In this document: positions 26,412-34,212 of the stretch, one piece after another | Position numbering within the stretch: the stretch's first letter is position 1 | How the letters are laid out: each line of letters opens with the position of its first letter | Source of the DNA: an uncultured Bacteroidota bacterium | GTDB lineage: Bacteria > Bacteroidota > Bacteroidia > Flavobacteriales > Flavobacteriaceae | Direction of reading: 5' to 3' | Assembly: GCA_902512065.1 (NCBI GenBank) | Contig: CABXHU010000005.1 | Location: 1 to 64,000 of the forward strand | DNA: 64,000 nt | Program-made: the position numbers and the translations under genes | The notes under the pieces: model-generated | Database searches by the model: none | Seen by the model: the letters and a program-made list of their open reading frames with translations, nothing else | Told to the model about the DNA's origin: nothing

Positions 26412-26858
26412 ATGAAATATATTTTCTTTTTCTCTATTTTTTTGGTTTTCACTTCATGTAACACAAATCAATCTCATTATGGTGAAATAATTACTAACGA
26501 AAATATTATTGATTATTCTAAGGCAAAAGAGTTAGTGCTTGAAGAGGGAAAAATTTCTACAAAAATTGAAGGTACGATTCTAGAGACATGTGCAAAAAAG
26601 GGTTGTTGGATTAGGTTAAAGGCAGATAATGATACTTTATTTGTTAGATTCAAGGACTACGGTTTTTTTGTCCCTACTTCTGGGGTTGAGGGAAAGACAG
26701 CAATACTTCAAGGAGAGGCCACGTATGAAACATTAGAAGTAGAAGAAGTTAGACATTATGCTGAAGATGCTGGAAAATCAAAAGAAGAAATTGAATTAAT
26801 TACTGAGCCAGAATACATTTTTTCTTTTACTGCTACCGGAGTAATTATTGAGGATTAG
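26412..26858 (+). CDS. DUF4920 domain lipoprotein
   Basis: The track starts at 26316, inside the divergent gene; the ATG at 26412 (MKYIFFFSIFLVFTSC) gives a clean lipoprotein signal. The 148-residue product has HYGEIITNENIIDYSKAKEL, KIEGTILETCAKKGCWIRLKADNDTLFVRFKDYGFFVP, GVEGKTAILQGEA and RHYAEDAGKSKEEIELI, matching DUF4920, an OB-like periplasmic domain with a conserved CxxKGCW motif. The two conserved Cys could bind a metal or form a disulfide. Its 3' end overlaps the SOUL gene by 14 bp. Confidence 0.8.
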   Translation: MKYIFFFSIFLVFTSCNTNQSHYGEIITNENIIDYSKAKELVLEEGKISTKIEGTILETCAKKGCWIRLKADNDTLFVRFKDYGFFVPTSGVEGKTAILQGEATYETLEVEEVRHYAEDAGKSKEEIELITEPEYIFSFTATGVIIED

Positions 26859-27402
26859 TATTATATTCAATTTTCACCATTACTTCATTTCTTCTATTAA
26901 ATACTTTATATGGGCTATTATATGAAACGAAGTATGGACTCCCAATATGCTTTATATTTAATACATTTAACTTATCATATAATATATTAGAATAATTTTT
27001 TATTTTTTTTCTGTTTCCCCAACCACCAAATCTAACTGATGCGTAGTGCCCGGCCTTTGATTCATATATTTTTATATTTTCATCATTTGGTTTAGAAATA
27101 TTATCCATCTTAAGTTTAGCAGGCATAACAAATTCTATTGAATTTATTTTATCTTCTTTACTTAGATAAACTGGAGTTGTCATAGCAATTTTTTGATTAT
27201 TACTATTATTTCCGCTTATATATTTAAACAATTTCATGAAATTGTTATTAGCTCCATTTTCAGAAATAACTTTAGCTTTAAGAACGGAAGGGTAGTATCT
27301 TATTTCAAAATTATTATCTTTTAGAACTACATCATATTTTTGGGTTTCATAATCAGCACTCATAATTAATAATGGTAATACAAATAGAATTAAGTATTTC
27401 AT
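26845..27402 (-). CDS. SOUL heme-binding family protein
   Basis: A 185-residue exported protein (signal MKYLILFVLPLLIMSA). It has the SOUL pattern: YDVVLKDNNFEIRYYPSVLKAKV near the N-terminus, FMKLFKYISGNN, QKIAMTTPVYL (the TxPV motif), SIEFVMPAKL, and GHYASVRFGGWGN. SOUL/HBP proteins bind tetrapyrroles or related hydrophobic ligands. It is 4 bp downstream of the T9SS subtilase and probably the last gene of that operon. Confidence 0.85.
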   Translation of the reverse strand: MKYLILFVLPLLIMSADYETQKYDVVLKDNNFEIRYYPSVLKAKVISENGANNNFMKLFKYISGNNSNNQKIAMTTPVYLSKEDKINSIEFVMPAKLKMDNISKPNDENIKIYESKAGHYASVRFGGWGNRKKIKNYSNILYDKLNVLNIKHIGSPYFVSYNSPYKVFNRRNEVMVKIEYNTNPQ

Positions 27403-27406
27403 TTTT

Positions 27407-30187
27407 TTATTCTTTCAATATTTTAATGATTTTGTATTTATTTGATATAACATCTTTTATTTCTAGCAAATAAATTCCATAATCAAAATCAGAGAAATCA
27501 ATTGTTTTATTATTTGTTTGCAAAATTTTTCTACCATTTATGTCAAACACACTTGTATTAATGTCATTTGTGTAATTTATGTATAGTTTATCAGATACTG
27601 GATTTGGAAAATAATTTAGATCAAATTCAATTTCTTCAACATTAATACTTAATGTACTATCATTCCATTTCCATATTCCACCAGAAAGTAAACTTTGATT
27701 AAAACCGCCAGCCCATCCAATTTGTTCATTAAGAAAATCTACATGTGTACGCTGAGTGGAATCAATAGGATTCCAAGTATATCCACCATCATCGCTAAAT
27801 GATGATCCAGAACCAGTTGTATAAACTATATCAGTTCCCTCAACAAAACACAACCCACTAGTATAAATAGTACCTGAAGTTGTAATTTGTGTCCAGGAAA
27901 CACCTGAATTTGTTGATCTATATACATTCCCAGAATTATCAACTATAATACCGTTGTTTGAATCACTAAAAGAAATATCCCCATTAACTTCAGCACTCCC
28001 AAAATCAGAAATTGGTGTAGTATAGACTGACCAGTTATTTCCTCTGTCTGTAGAGTGATATAATCTACCTTTATTAGTGGAATACCAGACATTGTCTCCT
28101 ACAACTTCAATCTGTCTAACATAACCATATTCTCCCGTAAGAGGGGTTGGAATTGAGCTTCCAGGAACTTGAGTCCAGTTATTACCACCATCACTGGTCA
28201 CATAAAGTTCAAACTCTCCATTAATTGGGTCACCTTGGGCAAAACCAACATTCTCATCCCAAAAATAAACTACATTAGCAAATGAAGAACTTGTATCATA
28301 GCTAGCGCTATCCTGTCTATTCCATGTGCTACCACCATCAGTAGTTTTAAATATACCACCGGTATCTCCTGCAGCTCTTGGATATGCTACAAGCCATGCT
28401 TTATTATAATCATAGGCATGAATCATAGATATTCCTAGGTTTATATTTGATATATCAATTATACCAGAGCTCCATGTAACTCCACCATTATTAGTTCTAG
28501 TAAATTCTTGAATATTTTGATTAGACCCACTTCCATCATAAGCATTACCCCATACTATGTTCTCATCAACAATTGAAATATAGTTAATACCTCTACTCTG
28601 ATCATTAAAAGTAGTATTTTGTAATATCCATTCACCAGTTGGCTCAACAAAAACATTAATATAATCTTGTTTTGTTAACGTTTCCGAAGATGAACTATTT
28701 GAAATGGTCAACGAAACATCATATGAACCATGTGAAGAATATAAAATTTCTGGAGGATTTTCACCTTCATAAGTACTTGGTGAACCACCTTCAAATGTCC
28801 ATTCCCAATTGTCACCTCCTACTGAATAATTTGAGAAGCTTACTGATTGATCTTCATAGGTGAATTGGGGAGAAGCAGTGAATGCAGGCATAGGAGCATT
28901 AGTAGTTGGTTGAACACATATTAAAGCAGCATAAGCGTCTATTCTATTTCCAATATTTTGATTAATATCAACTCCACTACTCATTAGACAGTTTAAAATT
29001 TCAGTTGGAGTTTTAGTTGGATTGACACTAAGCATTAATCCTATCAGGCCTGCTGCAAATGGAGTTGCCATAGAAGTTCCCCCAAATCTTGCATAACTAT
29101 TTAAATCATTTGTATATACAGTACTCAATAACCCTGAATATGAAAAACCGCCTGGAGAAGCTATATTAACCCAATAAGGAAGGCCGGGAAGGCCGGAATT
29201 ATAGTTTGAAAATGGTGATTTTGTATCATCATAATCCACTGATCCAACTCCAATAACATTATTATAAGCAGCAGGATAATTAGGAGTGCTAGAATTATCA
29301 TTTCCGGCAGCAGCAACAAAAACAACTTCAGGGTAACTATAGATTAATTCTTGCATTGCATTTGATGAACTTTCAGACCCATAAGACATGCTAATTACAT
29401 TGGCACCATTTACACAAGCCCATTGAACACCTGTAAATCCATTATAAGTTATATCTGGATTTTGAGAATCTCCAGTAGCTTTAACGGCTATTAATTCTGA
29501 ATTTCCTCCCAATGATGCTATTCCAATAGCATTATCAATTTCAGCAGTTGCCAAGCCTGCACAATGTGTGCCATGCGACCATGATGAGCTTTGTTGATAT
29601 GTTTGTGGAGGGGTTGTGTCATAGTCCTCGTCTGAAATATCTATTTGTTTGTATACATTAAGATCAGCATGCTCTGTTGCTATTGCATTATCAACAATTG
29701 CTATTTTAATATTTGAGTTTCCAAGACTAAGATCCCATGCATCTTCAGAATTTACTAATGTATGATACCATTTATTAGTGCCAGAATGATAACTGTCATT
29801 AGGAGTATAAGTATTCTTATATATAGGCTCCTTTTCAGCATATGAAATAATTGAAAGGCCATTTAATTTTTCAATCAAATTATCAATAAGCTCATTTTCT
29901 AGAAAAACAATTCTATATATTTTTTGTAATTCTCTTTTGTTAGTAAAATAACTGGTCCTTTCAAATTTAAGAACTGTAATCTCACTGAAGATATTCTTTA
30001 TTTCTGGGTAATTGTCAATATTTTCAATCAAGCCTATTCCATCAAAAGTCTTTTCAGCATCATCTAAATTTACTTCAATAAACTGATTAAGTTTAAATAC
30101 AATGGTTCCATCTAAATACTCCGAATCATAATTTTGTCCCATTACAATACTTGTAAATAGAACAAAAATTAATTTTAGTTTTTTCAT
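27407..30187 (-). CDS. T9SS-secreted subtilisin-family (S8) protease with PKD and Asp-box repeats
   Basis: A 926-residue extracellular serine protease. It has a signal peptide (1-18) and propeptide (about 20-130). The S8 catalytic domain carries Asp in IAIVDNA (about 165), His in WSHGTHCAG (about 203), oxyanion Asn in VAAAGNDNS and Ser in FGGTSMATPFAAG (about 367). A PKD domain (PAFTASPQFTYEDQSVSFSN...WEWTFEGG, about 435-515) follows. Then comes a beta-propeller-like part with at least five Asp boxes (TDGGSTW, SDGGNNW, STDRGNNW, STNSGVSW, SDDGGYTW), and last a T9SS tail (YFPNPVSDKLYINY...GIYLLEI). It lies in one operon with a TonB-plug lipoprotein and the SOUL protein. Confidence 0.9.
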   Translation of the reverse strand: MKKLKLIFVLFTSIVMGQNYDSEYLDGTIVFKLNQFIEVNLDDAEKTFDGIGLIENIDNYPEIKNIFSEITVLKFERTSYFTNKRELQKIYRIVFLENELIDNLIEKLNGLSIISYAEKEPIYKNTYTPNDSYHSGTNKWYHTLVNSEDAWDLSLGNSNIKIAIVDNAIATEHADLNVYKQIDISDEDYDTTPPQTYQQSSSWSHGTHCAGLATAEIDNAIGIASLGGNSELIAVKATGDSQNPDITYNGFTGVQWACVNGANVISMSYGSESSSNAMQELIYSYPEVVFVAAAGNDNSSTPNYPAAYNNVIGVGSVDYDDTKSPFSNYNSGLPGLPYWVNIASPGGFSYSGLLSTVYTNDLNSYARFGGTSMATPFAAGLIGLMLSVNPTKTPTEILNCLMSSGVDINQNIGNRIDAYAALICVQPTTNAPMPAFTASPQFTYEDQSVSFSNYSVGGDNWEWTFEGGSPSTYEGENPPEILYSSHGSYDVSLTISNSSSSETLTKQDYINVFVEPTGEWILQNTTFNDQSRGINYISIVDENIVWGNAYDGSGSNQNIQEFTRTNNGGVTWSSGIIDISNINLGISMIHAYDYNKAWLVAYPRAAGDTGGIFKTTDGGSTWNRQDSASYDTSSSFANVVYFWDENVGFAQGDPINGEFELYVTSDGGNNWTQVPGSSIPTPLTGEYGYVRQIEVVGDNVWYSTNKGRLYHSTDRGNNWSVYTTPISDFGSAEVNGDISFSDSNNGIIVDNSGNVYRSTNSGVSWTQITTSGTIYTSGLCFVEGTDIVYTTGSGSSFSDDGGYTWNPIDSTQRTHVDFLNEQIGWAGGFNQSLLSGGIWKWNDSTLSINVEEIEFDLNYFPNPVSDKLYINYTNDINTSVFDINGRKILQTNNKTIDFSDFDYGIYLLEIKDVISNKYKIIKILKE

Positions 30188-30583
30188 TTAGTTGTTGCTT
30201 TTTAATTTAATAACAATAGCACCTCCACGGGCAACACCGCCATACCTGTTGGTGGCAGCAAGGGATCGCAATATTGTCATACTTCTAATTTGTTGTGGAT
30301 CAATGAATGTAGGGCATTCTGTATAAAGAATTCCATCAACATCATATACTGCATAAGCTTGATTATTCATAGATAAACTACCACCTCTTATCATAATTTT
30401 AGGAGATGTATTCCCCACATTATTTCCAATTACTTTTACACCAGGAAATTTACCAACAATTACATCAACTATAGTTAGTGCAGCTGGAGAAATACCAGAA
30501 TTTGATGACGATGATATAGTTCCACTAGTTGATGAACAACTAATTAAAATAAAAACAATTAATATTGAAAAGATTCTATTCAT
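30188..30583 (-). CDS. Stand-alone TonB-receptor-plug-like lipoprotein
   Basis: A 131-residue lipoprotein (MNRIFSILIVFILISC, lipobox Cys16). After a Ser-rich linker it has a complete plug-like domain: TIVDVIVGKFPGVKVIGN, SPKIMIRGGSLSMNNQAYAVYDVDGILYTECPTFIDPQQIRSMTILRSLAATNRYGGVARGGAIVIKLK. This is the carboxypeptidase-regulated TonB-dependent receptor plug signature (IRG, VDG, I+ I++L+ ...YG RGGAI+I), but there is no barrel. The stop abuts the ATG of the S8 protease gene (TAAATG), so the two are translationally coupled. Function of free plug domains is unknown. Confidence 0.8.
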   Translation of the reverse strand: MNRIFSILIVFILISCSSTSGTISSSSNSGISPAALTIVDVIVGKFPGVKVIGNNVGNTSPKIMIRGGSLSMNNQAYAVYDVDGILYTECPTFIDPQQIRSMTILRSLAATNRYGGVARGGAIVIKLKSNN

Positions 30584-30594
30584 TTTAAAAAAAA

Positions 30595-30750
30595 TTACTG
30601 ATTTATAATTTGTTTAGTTACATACAGCTTCCATCCAAACATAATCATTTGAGTTTTTGATGCTTTGGATAAGTCTAATCTTTTTTTTGTAAAATTTGGA
30701 AGGAAGATCCTATTTAATAATGCCAAAATTTTAAATAAAAAAACTTTCAT
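30595..30750 (-). CDS. 51-residue basic protein, conserved-looking small flavobacterial gene
   Basis: Missed by the ORF track because it is under 60 codons. ATG at 30750 gives MKVFLFKILALLNRIFLPNFTKKRLDLSKASKTQMIMFGWKLYVTKQIINQ, ending at TAA 11 bp before the plug-lipoprotein ATG. The pattern KILxxxNxxxLPxxTKxxLDLSKASKxQ...GWxxYVT matches, from memory, a small flavobacterial family sometimes labelled SsrA-binding protein in automatic annotation although it lacks SmpB features. It appears to be the first gene of the operon that includes the plug lipoprotein, S8 protease and SOUL protein. Confidence 0.7.
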   Translation of the reverse strand: MKVFLFKILALLNRIFLPNFTKKRLDLSKASKTQMIMFGWKLYVTKQIINQ

Positions 30751-30787
30751 AATTAATAAAATTAAATATAATTAGTTACAATTAAAT

Positions 30788-30795
30788 TATATTTG
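30788..30795 (+). promoter_or_regulatory. -7 element TATATTTG very close to the endonuclease start
   Basis: TATATTTG fits TAnnTTTG and ends only 8 bp before the ATG at 30804, implying a leader of a few bases or none. Confidence 0.4.
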
Positions 30796-30803
30796 TAAAA
30801 AAA

Positions 30804-31940
30804 ATGATGAGGTCAGGCTTTATTATCTTCATAATTTTCTTGTTTTCTAATAGTATTTTAGGTCAAGGAAATTTTGGACCCCCTTCAAACCCAACTTATG
30901 GAAATGTTCAGATAGATATTCCGCAAGAATATTATCAAGAAGCTAATGGCATGTCTGGTGAAGATTTAAAACAGGCAATCTATCAAATTATAGGAAATCA
31001 TATAGTTTTTCCTTATACATCTTCTTCTACGGATACTTGGGATATATTACAGCAATCTGATCAAGATCCTGAAAATAACGACAATATTCTTCTTGTATAT
31101 ACTGGACGTTCACAAGACAAGGGTTATAGAGACGGGTGCAATTGTTACTCTAACTATGAAAATGGAACTCATAATAACTCATGGAATAGAGAGCATGTAT
31201 GGCCTAAATCTCATGGATTTCCTGACCAGGATGATGTTGCTTATACAGATGTTCATAATTTAAAACCCTGTGATAGATCAGTAAATACCTCAAGAGGGAC
31301 AAAAGATTTTGACAACGGTGGTAATCAACATGCAGAAGCAACTGAATGTCTTACTGATACTGACAGCTGGGAACCTAATGACTCTGTCAAGGGCGATATA
31401 GCAAGAATTATTTTTTATATGGTTGTAAGATATGATCCTGGGTATGATCATAACAATAATGCTTTTGATTTAGAAGTTGTTGACTATACAACCTCAAATA
31501 ATAGCGATCCCATTTTAGGAGTGCTATCATCACTACTTCAATGGCACATTGATGATCCAGTAGATGACTTTGAAATAAACAGAAATCAGATAATTTACAG
31601 CTATCAAGAAAACAGAAATCCATTCATTGATCATCCTAATTTAGTTTATTTCATTTGGGGTGATAGTTATGGACAAGAATGGAATGAAACTTTAGGTGTT
31701 TCTGAAAATAATGAACTGGAAAACTTTAAAATTTATCCAAATCCAACAAATGGATTAATTCGTTTTAATTATAATCTTATTAACTCTAATATTGAGATAT
31801 TTAATTTGACTGGAAAAAAAATTGAAGAGCACCGTGTTATTAATTCAAATTTTATTGATTTGAATTTACCATCAGGAATCTATTTTGTTAAAACTCAAGT
31901 TAATGGACAATTAATAAATTCTAAAATTATTATTAAATAA
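30804..31940 (+). CDS. T9SS-secreted endonuclease I family nuclease
   Basis: An extracellular DNase/RNase-type nuclease of 378 residues. Signal peptide 1-20; Endonuclease_1 domain (about 35-285) with the His-metal motif NREHVWPKSHGF (about 127-138), DVHNLKPCDRSVNTSRGTKDFDNGG, WEPNDSVKGDIARIIFYMVVRY and RNPFIDHPNLV. It ends in a T9SS tail FKIYPNPTNGLIRFNY...GIYFVKTQV. These proteins release phosphate or nucleosides from extracellular DNA. Two adjacent ATG codons (30804, 30807) are equally possible starts. The exchanger gene follows 1 bp after the stop. Confidence 0.92.
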   Translation: MMRSGFIIFIIFLFSNSILGQGNFGPPSNPTYGNVQIDIPQEYYQEANGMSGEDLKQAIYQIIGNHIVFPYTSSSTDTWDILQQSDQDPENNDNILLVYTGRSQDKGYRDGCNCYSNYENGTHNNSWNREHVWPKSHGFPDQDDVAYTDVHNLKPCDRSVNTSRGTKDFDNGGNQHAEATECLTDTDSWEPNDSVKGDIARIIFYMVVRYDPGYDHNNNAFDLEVVDYTTSNNSDPILGVLSSLLQWHIDDPVDDFEINRNQIIYSYQENRNPFIDHPNLVYFIWGDSYGQEWNETLGVSENNELENFKIYPNPTNGLIRFNYNLINSNIEIFNLTGKKIEEHRVINSNFIDLNLPSGIYFVKTQVNGQLINSKIIIK

Positions 31941-31941
31941 A

Positions 31942-32877
31942 ATGAACTTAACATTAATTTTTTTAGGATTTTTTCTTCTACTCATTGGTGGTGAGTTTAT
32001 TGTTCGTTCATCTGTAGCAATTTCATTTAAATTCAATATTTCTAGATTTGTAATTGGAATGACAGTCGTTGCTTTTGCAACTTCTCTTCCAGAATTAATT
32101 GTTAGCTTAAATGCAACTATTAACGGATCGCCATCAATTGCAATTAATAATGTTATTGGCTCTAATATTGCCAATATTGGTTTAGTTCTAGCACTTGTCT
32201 CAATATTAGCTTCTATTAGAGTAGATAGTACATTTTATAATAAGGATTGGCCAGTAATGTTTGCATTTTCTATTTTATTGATTTTGTTTTCAATTAATGA
32301 TTACATTTTAACTCAAATTGAAGGAGCAGTTTTACTATTTCTTTTGATTGTATTTATTATTTATTTTTTAAAAAAATCAAGTAATAAGAACATTAATGAT
32401 GATATTGACAATAAATTAAGTCTTGCTTCAAATACCAAAATTATTATTTGGCTATTGTTATCATCATTATCTCTATATTTTGGTGCAGAATTTTTAGTTG
32501 ATGGAGCAGTGAATTTTGCAAAACAAATAAATATTAGTGAAGCTGTTATTTCTGTTTCCATTGTAGCAATTGGAACAAGTATTCCTGAATTAGCTGCATC
32601 TATAATTGCGATTGTAAAAAATGAGAAAGGACTTTCAGTAGGAAATTTAATTGGTTCAAATATATTTAATATAGGATCTGTTTTAGGTATTACTGCTATA
32701 ATTAAACCCATTCAAATTGCTCAGGAAATTATTGATAGAGATATTATTTGGATGTTGTTCTTTGCAATTTTATTGTTTGTTCTTGCATTATTGCCAAAGA
32801 GAAATAAATTATCTAAGGTCAAAGGATTTATAATGCTCCTTAGCTATTTTTATTTCATTTTTCTAGTTTTTATGTAA
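31942..32877 (+). CDS. Calcium/sodium antiporter, YrbG family (CaCA)
   Basis: A 311-residue inner-membrane cation exchanger with ten predicted helices in two inverted halves. Each half has an alpha-repeat: VIGMTVVAFATSLPELIVSLNA with NNVIGSNIANIG, and SIVAIGTSIPELAASIIAI with GNLIGSNIFNIGSVLG. The G-T-S-x-P-E motifs supply ion ligands. It is immediately downstream of the secreted nuclease gene; the pairing may be only positional. A bidirectional terminator separates it from the converging glnA. Confidence 0.92.
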   Translation: MNLTLIFLGFFLLLIGGEFIVRSSVAISFKFNISRFVIGMTVVAFATSLPELIVSLNATINGSPSIAINNVIGSNIANIGLVLALVSILASIRVDSTFYNKDWPVMFAFSILLILFSINDYILTQIEGAVLLFLLIVFIIYFLKKSSNKNINDDIDNKLSLASNTKIIIWLLLSSLSLYFGAEFLVDGAVNFAKQINISEAVISVSIVAIGTSIPELAASIIAIVKNEKGLSVGNLIGSNIFNIGSVLGITAIIKPIQIAQEIIDRDIIWMLFFAILLFVLALLPKRNKLSKVKGFIMLLSYFYFIFLVFM

Positions 32878-32909
32878 AAAAAAAGGAACCGTTTATTCGA
32901 TTCCTTTTT
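32876..32909. terminator. Bidirectional terminator between the exchanger gene and glnA
   Basis: An A-tract, then GGAACCG-TTTATT-CGATTCC (one C-A mismatch) and a T-tract, so the hairpin works in both directions. It lies between the two convergent stops. Confidence 0.8.
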
Positions 32910-32931
32910 CAATTTAGAAAGTATTTTAAAT

Positions 32932-33936
32932 TTAAGCTGATTTAACAGTTTTTATAATTCTACCTGCAATTTTATATGGATCACCATTTGAGGCTGGTCG
33001 TCTATCTTCAAGCCATCCCTTGTATCCATTTTCTACTGTCATAATTGGAATTCTAATTGAGGCACCTCTATCAGAAACTCCATAGCTAAATTGATCAATT
33101 GATTGTGTTTCATGCTGTCCAGTTAGTCTTTCCTCATTATGCGCACCATAGACTGCAATATGTTCTTTAACAACAGGTCTAAAGGCTTCACAAATTTTAT
33201 CATACGTTTCTTTTGAGCCGCATGTTCTAAGTGTTGTGTTAGAAAAATTTGCATGCATTCCTGATCCATTCCAGTCACCTTTTATTGGTTTTGGATGGTA
33301 TTCAATGTAATAGCCATAATCTTCAGTAATTCTATCTAATATATATCTAGCAACCCAAAGCTCATCACCAGCTTTTTTTCCTCCTTTAGCAAATACTTGA
33401 AATTCCCACTGTCCGCATGCAACTTCTTGATTAATGCCTTCAACATTAATTCCAGCAGCCAAACAAATATCAGCATGTTCTTCTACAATATGCCTTCCAT
33501 GTGTGTTTCTTCCACCTACTGAACAATAATAAAGTCCTTGAGGCCCAGGATAACCACCAACAGGAAAGCCCAATGGCAGCTGTGTGTCATTATCCATAAT
33601 AAAATATTCTTGTTCAAATCCAAACCAAAAATCTTCATCGTCGTCATCTATAGAATCTCTTCCATTAGATTCGTGTGAACTACCATCAGAATTTAATACC
33701 TCTGTCATAACTAACCACCCATTTTCACGAGTAGGATCAGGATATATCGCTACAGGCTTTAATAGACAATCTGAAGATCCCCCTTCAGCTTGTTTGGTAG
33801 AACTTCCATCAAAAGCCCACATTGGACAGCTTTCTAGTTTTCCATCAAAATCATTTAAGATTTTAGTTTTACTTCTCATATTTTGAGTTGGCGTATAGCC
33901 ATCTAGCCAAATGTATTCTAATTTAGACTTGTTCAT
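32932..33936 (-). CDS. glnA: Glutamine synthetase, GSII (eukaryote-like) type
   Basis: Makes glutamine from glutamate and ammonia. The 334-residue length is that of GSII rather than the roughly 450-residue GSI or 700-residue GSIII. Motifs: EYIWLDGYTPTQNMRSKTK (beta-grasp), PMWAFDGSSTKQAEGGSSDCLLKPVAIYPDP, WFGFEQEYFI (metal-binding Glu), NQEVACGQWEFQVF, NGSGMHANFSN, RLTGQHETQSIDQFSYGVSDRGASIRIP and LEDRRPASNGDPYKI. GSII-type enzymes are common in Flavobacteriia. No PII gene or other nitrogen genes are nearby. Confidence 0.94.
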   Translation of the reverse strand: MNKSKLEYIWLDGYTPTQNMRSKTKILNDFDGKLESCPMWAFDGSSTKQAEGGSSDCLLKPVAIYPDPTRENGWLVMTEVLNSDGSSHESNGRDSIDDDDEDFWFGFEQEYFIMDNDTQLPLGFPVGGYPGPQGLYYCSVGGRNTHGRHIVEEHADICLAAGINVEGINQEVACGQWEFQVFAKGGKKAGDELWVARYILDRITEDYGYYIEYHPKPIKGDWNGSGMHANFSNTTLRTCGSKETYDKICEAFRPVVKEHIAVYGAHNEERLTGQHETQSIDQFSYGVSDRGASIRIPIMTVENGYKGWLEDRRPASNGDPYKIAGRIIKTVKSA

Positions 33937-34184
33937 TTTACTTCTTTTTATTAATTATATTTTGTTGTTAAAAGATTTAATAATATATCAAATAATTTAA
34001 TTATTCTTAAATTTTTTATTTGTGTTTCCAGATTTTTTATAAACATCTATTAAATAATATCCTTTAGATATAATTCTTTGTGCAAATTCAATAATTTTAT
34101 TTAAATGTTAATAACGAAAGTATGGTATATCTAGTTTTATAAAATCTTATCACTAATTCACAATGAACTTAGGCATTTCTTTAA

Positions 34185-34192
34185 TACTTTTG
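34185..34192 (+). promoter_or_regulatory. -7 element TACTTTTG before purM
   Basis: TACTTTTG fits TAnnTTTG, 20 bp before the ATG at 34213. The 276-bp glnA/purM divergent region holds nothing else I can support. Confidence 0.42.
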
Positions 34193-34212
34193 TTAGCACA
34201 TTTTAAAATAAA

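Noticed and set aside
30804-31940. Secreted nuclease as part of a toxin-immunity or defence system
   Set aside because: It belongs to the endonuclease I family with a T9SS tail, a nutrient-scavenging type; the neighbour is an ion exchanger, not an immunity gene.
33584-33886. 100-codon plus-strand ORF
   Set aside because: It is antisense to the well-conserved glnA and is a shadow.
34020-34130. Possible short minus-strand coding remnant (KIIEFAQRIISKGYYLIDVYKKSG...)
   Set aside because: It is only about 35 codons between stops, with no usable start and no recognised family; in DNA this A+T-rich it can arise by chance.
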